Of a DNA stretch of 40,428 nucleotides, positions 34,667-40,428 are shown piece after piece. Origin of the DNA: an uncultured Bacteroidota bacterium. GTDB taxonomy: Bacteria > Bacteroidota > Bacteroidia > Chitinophagales > Chitinophagaceae. The translations under genes were made by a program, and so were the position numbers. A model generated the notes under the pieces. That model was not told the DNA's origin, did no database searches, and saw nothing but the letters and a program-made list of their open reading frames with translations. Location of the stretch: positions 1 to 40,428 of the forward strand of contig CAIUZK010000217.1 of NCBI GenBank assembly GCA_903903635.1. Direction: 5' to 3'. How positions within the stretch are numbered: the stretch's first letter is position 1; each line of letters opens with the position of its first letter.

Positions 34667-35404
34667 CACGGTCCACCATATATTGCGCGGTGCAAGTTTT
34701 CCCCAGTCTTTAAAGCTGCTTTTTATTGTTTCATAGAGTTCTTTCTCATTCACTTTTTTGCCTTTGTCGGGTATAGCATAGTCTGTTTCTTTAGGCTGTA
34801 TTATTTCCACTTTACTGGCCACCCATGTAGTATGCAGCCTGGGTATGGCCAGTTCCATGATCATACCTGGCAGCCCCCCAAACATTTCAGGTCCGCCGCT
34901 TACCACAATATCTTCGGTGTAAAAAGCAACAACATATACCGAGTCGCAAATACGCCCTACTGCTTTATGGCATTTGAAATTAGCTATTGTGCGGATCTCC
35001 TCTTTTTCTGTCCATTCTATTTTCCTGATGGTGTCCTCAACCAGGAATTTTTGCTCATACACTTTTTTGCCCGCGGTTATCTTGCCCGCCGCGAAATCAG
35101 TGTACACAACATTCTCCATGGCCGGCCCGCCACCAAACATTTTCAGCATTCCGCCGGCTTCTACTTCCTTGCCCGGCTTATATATACTTCTTGCTGTGTC
35201 AAAGATCAGATCGAAATAGGTATTGCTGAATTTGGGAATCTGAGCCTTGAGTTTTTCAAACCATTCATTTTCCTCCATCTCGGCCATTTGGGCATATATG
35301 TTCACTTTGCGTTCATACTCTATTTTCCCTGCTGTTGTAAACTGCCCGTGGGCTGCTGTTGCAAGACATAGTGTAAAACTCAGCGTTATTAATATCCGTT
35401 TCAT
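34661..35404 (-). CDS. GLPGLI family protein, copy A
   Basis: 247 residues with a signal peptide (MKRILITLSFTLCLATAAHG|Q). GLPGMI lies at 177-182, in GGPEMFGGLPGMIMELAIPRLHTTWVA. The block 136-167 (with Cys144 and Cys153) is residue-for-residue identical to copy B, though about 16 of the 96 bases differ, all synonymous; this points to strong constraint rather than recent copying. The N-terminal ~120 residues are considerably more diverged, apart from TYFDL-x-FDTARSIYKPG. It begins 38 bp after the stop of receptor copy A. The function is unknown; a periplasmic accessory of the adjacent barrel is a reasonable inference. Confidence 0.85.
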   Translation of the reverse strand: MKRILITLSFTLCLATAAHGQFTTAGKIEYERKVNIYAQMAEMEENEWFEKLKAQIPKFSNTYFDLIFDTARSIYKPGKEVEAGGMLKMFGGGPAMENVVYTDFAAGKITAGKKVYEQKFLVEDTIRKIEWTEKEEIRTIANFKCHKAVGRICDSVYVVAFYTEDIVVSGGPEMFGGLPGMIMELAIPRLHTTWVASKVEIIQPKETDYAIPDKGKKVNEKELYETIKSSFKDWGKLAPRNIWWTVL

Positions 35405-35442
35405 AAGTAATAAATATTTTAAGGCAATACTGTTTATTTGAG

Positions 35443-38289
35443 TTATTCACTAAAGTTCATGGTAGGCCCTTCTATCGAGGGCTTTGCGCCTGCCGGTGTG
35501 TGTGTAAAGTTCCATACCACCTGCAGCATGCCATGACGGCGTATCGTGTTGAAATTATTTTCAACGATCATGCCTGCCTGGGCTGTTCGGCTGTAACCTA
35601 TGTTCTGGTTCAATATATCCAGTACTGATAGTTTTACTTCCAGTTGGCTGTTCTTCAGCAATTTTTTCCCTGCCGTAGCATTCCACTTTATTACATTGTT
35701 ATTGGTAGGAAACGCTGCTGATTTTTCACGGAGCATAACATCTACCCTGGTCTCAATTTCACATTTCCATGGCAGTTGCACTGTTGTTTCAAAGTTTATA
35801 TTATAAGTCCAGTAGCTGGAGGAGAACTTGCTTATTGTTGATGTGTTCTCGTTATAGGTAACATCAGGATTAAAAGTAAAATTGAATTTCTTCTCCTTAT
35901 CATAATTGAAATAAGGCCCCACGGTATACGAGTTATAATTTGTCCTGTTGTTGGGTATAGTTGTTTGAGCCAATGCGGTATCTGTAACAACAATGTTGTT
36001 CACATGGTTCACCGATACGTTGGATTGCAGCCCTACCATAAGATCCAGTTTCTTGATTTTTTGTCCACCGCCAAAGTAGGCGTAGCCAGAGTAATTGCCG
36101 TTCACATTTATGTATTGTGTTTTGTTGGCGCCCATTATAGATATCTGCTTGGTACTTATGGCATCTGTTACCATGTTGAATGATAAACTGCCATACATAT
36201 ACCTGCTGGTAAGCACTTTGTAGTCATTAAAATTCATCGAAAAACTGTTGCTGAATTCCTGTTTCAGCGAGGTGTTGCCCACAGTAATATTAAGCGGGTC
36301 CGAGTTCTGTTTCAGTGGTTGCAACTGGCTTATAGTTGGCTGCTCGGTACTGCCGTAATAGTTAAAACTAAAACTGGTCTGGTTGCTGATCTTATATGTC
36401 AGGCTGGCCCTCGGAAAAAGGTTTACATAGCTATACCTGAAAGAAGTATCGTGATTATATTTATCAGTCTGCAGGTAGTTTGATCCTGAAATAGCGCCGC
36501 CAAAAGAAAAATTTACTTTCTTATACACAAACTTCAGATTAGCCCCTCCCTTGTTGGTAAATATATTGAACTTGTAATTGCTGCTGTATTCCAGGTCGGT
36601 ACTGTCTTTGAATCTATGGTTCAGTGAATCATAGTTGTACGAGTTATTGGTAGCCTGGCTGTTATTAACGGTAACTCCGTAATTGAGTTCCAGGTATACT
36701 ACTTTAGAAAGCGGCTCTGTATAAGAAGCATTTGCATTAAATGCCAGCGTATGGGTATTCGTCGTTTTTTTCTGGTTCACAAACGATTGTATATAACTCC
36801 CTTTGGGCGAATCAATATACAGATCAGTATTCGATAATAATATACCATCGCTCTTTGTGTCTTTGTAATTTTCTTTCAGATCAACAGATAGTGTGCGGCC
36901 TTTCTTTTTAAATTTTTTCTTCAGCAGCAGGTCGGCATTTACATAATCGGCATTCGAATTGCTGGTAATGGTTCTGTGGTTGAAATTCAGCAATCCCGAG
37001 TCCTGGTTGTAGGTATGCGTACTATAGTCGGTAAACATGTTCGACTTTTTGTATCCGGCATCAGTGGTCAGCTTAAGGGTAGTATTGCTGTCTATTTTCC
37101 ATTCATACATAAAGTCGAAGCCATGGCGCTCTCCTTTACTTGCCTGGGTTTTATCCTGACTCGATATAAATCCTTTATTGTCAGGCAAAACATTCTGTGT
37201 GGTTGTATTCCCTGCCATATCCAGGTTCTGCATGGCATAGCGGTAGTTCATCGTAACGTGATTCTTGTCCCCGTTCCATTTATCGGCAAAATGGGCTCCG
37301 CCGGTCCAGGTGTGCGGGAAACCTTCTCCGCTGTACTGCTGATTTCCTCCGCCGAAATCATCATTCGAACTGCTGGAAAAAGAGTACATATTTCCATCGT
37401 CCGAAATCAAAGTCGTATTACCGGTACCAAATTTATTGTTGTCGTCCCAGCCCAGCCCTATCTTATCGGTGTTCGACATGATTCCGAATGCCGAGAACTG
37501 CCTTTTAGCCTTAAACGCATTGATCATGCCCTGATCCTGAAAATAGCCATCTGTGCCGCCTCCCGCATCTATCTTGCCGAAGTAACCCTTCTTTTTATCC
37601 TCCTTCAGTTGCAGATTGATGGTTTTTGTTTTCTGTCCGTCATCAATGCCTGTAAATTCAGCCTGATCGCTTTTCTTGTTGTATACCTGCACCTTTTGCA
37701 CCGCATCAGCCTGCAGGCCCTGGGTTACCACTTTGGGGTCATCGCTGAAAAACTCTTCCCCATCCACAAGTATTTTCTGCACCGATTCACCCTGGGCGGT
37801 TATTTTACCATTTTTATCCACCTGTATGCCCGGCAGTTTCTTCAGCAGGTCTTCCACTGTGGCTCCTTCCTTTACCTTAAAACTGTCGGCCATGTATTCT
37901 GTCGTATCGCCCTTTATTTTTATGGCCGATATCTGCTGGGTAAGCACAAATTCCTGCAGCAGATGTTCCTTCGATACCATGGGCAGATCGCCGAGGTCGG
38001 TAGTGGTTTTTTTAATAGTCAATACATCCAGGTAGTCGGCAAAACTGGGAAAGGTGATTCTTAATATATATTTACCCTGTTTAGGAACCCTGGCTTCAAA
38101 TTTACCATCCGGCCCCGTATGGGTATAAGTCTCAATAACCGAGTCTGCCGCCCGCATCACCACTATCGATGCCCGGTATAGGGAAACGCTGTTGAGTGTA
38201 TCAGTTACAGAACCTTTGATGGTATATGACTGCCCCGAACAAAATTGAGCAGAAAAAAGCAATACAAATGCGATGACAGCGTACTTCAT
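35443..38289 (-). CDS. Outer-membrane beta-barrel receptor-like protein with regulatory and plug domains, copy A
   Basis: 948 residues from MKYAVIAFVLLFSAQFCSGQ (ATG at 38289); the frame extends 45 residues upstream but that part is not signal-like. Domain order is the same as copy B: regulatory-like domain (~22-105, GSVTDTLNSVSLYRASIVV), plug-like region with VEDLLKKLPGIQVDKNGKI and ILVDGEEFFSDDPKVVTQG, then a barrel ending MLQVVWNFTH and a 20-residue tail. The plug segment is nearly identical to copy B while the barrel loops differ in length and sequence, as expected where loops define ligand specificity. It is the first gene of a probable four-gene minus-strand operon with 38, 144 and 24 bp gaps. 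Confidence 0.87.
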   Translation of the reverse strand: MKYAVIAFVLLFSAQFCSGQSYTIKGSVTDTLNSVSLYRASIVVMRAADSVIETYTHTGPDGKFEARVPKQGKYILRITFPSFADYLDVLTIKKTTTDLGDLPMVSKEHLLQEFVLTQQISAIKIKGDTTEYMADSFKVKEGATVEDLLKKLPGIQVDKNGKITAQGESVQKILVDGEEFFSDDPKVVTQGLQADAVQKVQVYNKKSDQAEFTGIDDGQKTKTINLQLKEDKKKGYFGKIDAGGGTDGYFQDQGMINAFKAKRQFSAFGIMSNTDKIGLGWDDNNKFGTGNTTLISDDGNMYSFSSSSNDDFGGGNQQYSGEGFPHTWTGGAHFADKWNGDKNHVTMNYRYAMQNLDMAGNTTTQNVLPDNKGFISSQDKTQASKGERHGFDFMYEWKIDSNTTLKLTTDAGYKKSNMFTDYSTHTYNQDSGLLNFNHRTITSNSNADYVNADLLLKKKFKKKGRTLSVDLKENYKDTKSDGILLSNTDLYIDSPKGSYIQSFVNQKKTTNTHTLAFNANASYTEPLSKVVYLELNYGVTVNNSQATNNSYNYDSLNHRFKDSTDLEYSSNYKFNIFTNKGGANLKFVYKKVNFSFGGAISGSNYLQTDKYNHDTSFRYSYVNLFPRASLTYKISNQTSFSFNYYGSTEQPTISQLQPLKQNSDPLNITVGNTSLKQEFSNSFSMNFNDYKVLTSRYMYGSLSFNMVTDAISTKQISIMGANKTQYINVNGNYSGYAYFGGGQKIKKLDLMVGLQSNVSVNHVNNIVVTDTALAQTTIPNNRTNYNSYTVGPYFNYDKEKKFNFTFNPDVTYNENTSTISKFSSSYWTYNINFETTVQLPWKCEIETRVDVMLREKSAAFPTNNNVIKWNATAGKKLLKNSQLEVKLSVLDILNQNIGYSRTAQAGMIVENNFNTIRRHGMLQVVWNFTHTPAGAKPSIEGPTMNFSE

Positions 38290-38643
38290 AAGGTGAGTGT
38301 TCATTAGTAAATGGTGAGTGACCATAAAACAACGACAAAATAGTAATAAGTTATGTATCCGGCAGGGGGGTAAAAAGGGGGTATTTAAATATATTAACAT
38401 TCCTTTTGGGTTTTCATGCCCCAAATTTTGAGGTTGATAAAACCACTTTTAGATTACTATCCCTTACTATTCTCGGGTGATTGCGCATTTCTGGAATAGA
38501 GAATAATAAGCCTGGAAACATATTATTCTAAACGAATAAAATATTAGTTTCGTACTAAGAAAGTAAACTGTTCTTGGTATGCTTGCGGAGCAGAGAATTT
38601 AAGTTTGGGGTGGGTGGGAGATTATTACTATCTTAATATTTCA
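38290..38643. other. Divergent intergenic region upstream of the receptor/GLPGLI operon
   Basis: About 350 bp with no gene. It holds G-rich tracts (GGCAGGGGGG and AAAAAGGGGG near 38,362-38,380) and AT-rich sequence. The closest -7-like box for the plus gene is TATGCTTG (one mismatch) near 38,577. A convincing promoter for the minus-strand operon was not found; TATTTTG near 38,340 has one base too few. Confidence 0.35.
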
Positions 38644-38883
38644 ATGACCGATGAAAAAAATATTATGGAAACAATTTTTGAAATAGTTGTGGTAACGATT
38701 TTTTCATTCGTCGGCGCTTTCTGTAGGTGGATATTTTGTCTTTGTAAAAAGCCTTATAAGTACTTTAAAGATAAAGATCCTTATTTTAATGGTATGTTAG
38801 GTCTTGGGATTACAACTCTGATAATAACATTACTTGTAAAATATATAACCGCAATTGAGGCTGTTTTGATTATAAAAAAATAA
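38644..38883 (+). CDS. Small two-helix membrane protein
   Basis: 79 residues from MTDEKNIMETIFEIVVV (ATG at 38644); a TTG at 38605 and a second ATG at 38665 are alternatives. Two hydrophobic helices, about residues 10-28 (EIVVVTIFSFVGAFCRWIF) and 52-73 (LGLGITTLIITLLVKYITAIEA), flank a basic loop (CKKPYKYFKDKDPYFNG). No known motif. Codon use is more AT-rich than that of its neighbours and the surrounding DNA looks like accessory sequence. Confidence 0.5.
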   Translation: MTDEKNIMETIFEIVVVTIFSFVGAFCRWIFCLCKKPYKYFKDKDPYFNGMLGLGITTLIITLLVKYITAIEAVLIIKK

Positions 38884-39289
38884 AGTGAGCTCAATGAATT
38901 AAGCTAGTTCAATCGCTGCACGTCTATTCGCGCTGACCGCTTGAATCATGCTAAGAAATAGGAATTTAGTTCATAAAAGAACCCGTTCTTCAGGATTCAT
39001 AAAGCTGAGAAATTCAGCAACAAAGTGATTACAACCCATTGTTGCAAATTATTGAATGTCAGCATTTTGAAAACGGGTTGTATACAATGTTCCGTAGGGC
39101 ATCCGGAAGTGCATATAAAACTCCGTCTGCGACGGCATTTGAAAAACTGTAGGCAAATTAGTCCCCCAAACCCCGCCTCACTTGTTCGCGTTTGTAACGC
39201 GAATGCCATGACAGTGCAGTTGCATTAATATACCCACCCTCTATAACTTCTGACAGCAATGACCCTATATTAAGTTGAGGAAATCAGTA
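38884..39289. repeat. Hairpin-rich, repeat-like intergenic segment
   Basis: No supported gene in 406 bp. It contains several perfect hairpins: TTCGCGTT-TGT-AACGCGAA (39185-39203), CCGTC-TGC-GACGG (39123-39135), TACAACCC (39030-39037) with GGGTTGTA (39075-39082), and AAGAAC-CC-GTTCTT just before 39,000. The density of dyads and the run CCCCCAAACCCCGCC between them resemble dispersed non-coding repeats of this phylum. A 70-codon open frame on the minus strand (38997-39209) has no gene-like features. Confidence 0.45.
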
Positions 39290-40129
39290 TTAAAAATTGA
39301 ACTTAATGGATAGTCCATTTTGTAAAAAAGGCGAATATATTCCGAAATAATCTCTGCAATTAATTTCATAACCAACTGAAAGCCGGTCGTGCAAAAAGCA
39401 GTAGTGATAACCGATTAATGCAAATACGCCTCCGTAAGATGCCCGCTCACGATGTGAAATGATGACATTATCCAAATGGTAAACATAAATTGTATCGATC
39501 ACTGTATTTGTTCCCCATGTATAGGAGACTCCCAAACCTGCATCAATCTGGTGATGGTCAAGCTTTAGTGCGTATTTGCCATAAAAATCACACATTTTAT
39601 AGTTGTTAAGCTTTTGGATAAAGCCACGCTCATGGCCTTCATATATTATCCGAGGTTCACTATAAACGGAAACATCGTTATACCAGGGTGCGAATTGCTT
39701 CCATACATAATAGCCGATGCCCAAAGTTACATGCCTGTATATTCCATGTTCATAGCTCATACCAAACACCCTCAAATTGTGAATATCTGGCTTTCCAATA
39801 GTAGTAAAATTGGATGATTTCGTCAGTCGTAGTACAAAACCAGAACATGCAACAGAATTAACGAATTCAGATTTTGAAACCGATGAATCGCCTGCCCGTC
39901 CCGGGAACAATCTACCTGGCGTGACAATCTCTGACCTATTGGAATCCTGCTTAGGGAGCATACCCATTTCCATATTCATATCAGTATCCGCTAATACATT
40001 CCCTGTCAATTGGTTTAAAGTCGTGTTTTGAGCATAACTAATGCCGGAGCATACAAATAACAAAAAAGCTATCTGCCAGATGTGCCAAGTAATTAATTGT
40101 TCGAAAACTGATAATATTTTCGTTTTCAT
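39290..40129 (-). CDS. Exported beta-barrel-like protein of unknown function
   Basis: 279 residues with start taken at MKTKILSVFEQLITW (40129); the frame can be extended 34 residues upstream without support. A signal sequence with a hydrophobic core (HIWQIAFLLFVCSGISYAQ, ending near residue 34) leads into an acidic low-complexity stretch with DTDMNMEMGML. The C-terminal ~200 residues alternate aromatic and polar residues (GYYVWKQFAPWYND, GLGVSYTWG, GGVFALIGYHYCF) and end in Phe (LSIKFNF), as outer-membrane barrels do. No family is recognised. It is alone; the 299 bp upstream to the window end show no gene. Confidence 0.62.
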   Translation of the reverse strand: MKTKILSVFEQLITWHIWQIAFLLFVCSGISYAQNTTLNQLTGNVLADTDMNMEMGMLPKQDSNRSEIVTPGRLFPGRAGDSSVSKSEFVNSVACSGFVLRLTKSSNFTTIGKPDIHNLRVFGMSYEHGIYRHVTLGIGYYVWKQFAPWYNDVSVYSEPRIIYEGHERGFIQKLNNYKMCDFYGKYALKLDHHQIDAGLGVSYTWGTNTVIDTIYVYHLDNVIISHRERASYGGVFALIGYHYCFLHDRLSVGYEINCRDYFGIYSPFLQNGLSIKFNF

Positions 40130-40428
40130 ACCATGATGTTTACACAAGTTCTTATTATCTCGCCTATCATTCAAAATAGTATGCAGTTCAAACATTGCAA
40201 ACAAATTTGCACACCCAATACCAAAATGCACAATTGCAAGAAGTTAATCCATTGATTTTCAATAAAAAACCGTGCAGGAATATTTTATTATAGGTATAGG
40301 CACTTAGGTCGCAATATCAATCCTTTGATAACAAGCGTATTGGATCATTTTTGACCATTCTTTTTATAAGGGTATCAAAGATTACCCCCATTTTTTGTCT
40401 TCTGTTATATCTAAAGTGATATTCATCC

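Noticed and set aside
38997-39209. 70-codon minus-strand frame (begins MAFALQTRTSEAGF)
   Set aside because: It lies across several perfect hairpins in a repeat-like segment and is rich in Cys and Arg with no domain; more likely a by-product of a structured repeat than a gene.
1-40428. tRNA, rRNA, CRISPR arrays, prophage or intact insertion sequences
   Set aside because: Reading both strands I saw no tRNA-like cloverleaf, no regularly spaced identical repeats outside coding arrays, and no transposase, integrase or phage structural genes.

Overview
This window reads as chromosomal DNA from a Bacteroidota bacterium, most likely class Chitinophagia or Sphingobacteriia (inference). The support is: two proteins with type IX secretion (T9SS) C-terminal sorting tails; two GLPGLI-family proteins, each paired with a carboxypeptidase-regulatory-like/plug/beta-barrel outer-membrane protein; many small beta-barrel and lipoprotein genes; and several exact matches to the Bacteroidota -7 promoter box TAnnTTTG. 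There is no tRNA, rRNA, CRISPR array or intact transposase.

Layout, left to right. 0-1.3 kb: the 3' end of one beta-barrel gene and a complete relative. 1.6-9.5 kb: one 2,623-residue secreted repeat protein (PKD array, Big2-like array, T9SS tail) closed by a strong terminator. 9.6-12.5 kb: LpxH-like phosphatase, SixA-like phosphatase, and a fused AmgK-like sugar kinase/RapZ C-terminal protein that overlaps sixA. 12.5-15.2 kb: a 41-residue lipoprotein on the minus strand, an Nfu-type Fe-S scaffold, mannose-1-phosphate guanylyltransferase and a small histidine-rich protein. At 15.22-15.38 kb a roughly 160-bp palindromic element carries the stop codons of two convergent genes. 15.4-18.8 kb (minus): histidine ammonia-lyase and a secreted Asp-box propeller protein. 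18.9-22.2 kb (plus): nitroreductase, lipoprotein, glycine C-acetyltransferase and a small membrane protein. 22.2-28.0 kb (minus): PaaK-like adenylate-forming enzyme, four-helix membrane protein, TerB-like protein and ClpC. 28.2-30.9 kb (plus): STAS protein, a GxxExxY nuclease-fold gene inside a pair of terminal inverted repeats, RNase Z and a flavin reductase. 30.9-38.3 kb (minus): a tandemly duplicated pair of outer-membrane receptor-like and GLPGLI genes. 38.6-40.4 kb: a small membrane protein, a hairpin-rich repeat-like segment and a beta-barrel-like protein; 40,130-40,428 shows no gene.

Housekeeping functions here include lipid A synthesis, amino-sugar salvage or sensing, Fe-S assembly, GDP-mannose synthesis, proteolysis, tRNA 3' processing, and histidine and threonine/glycine catabolism. 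Accessory functions are mostly cell-surface and secreted proteins.

The best candidates for something undescribed are: the GxxExxY gene with its terminal inverted repeats, sitting precisely between the STAS and RNase Z genes; the duplicated receptor/GLPGLI locus, whose GLPGLI copies share a 32-residue identical block encoded with many synonymous differences; the palindromic element at 15.2 kb; and the kinase/RapZ fusion. All assignments come from reading sequence only; no database search was run.
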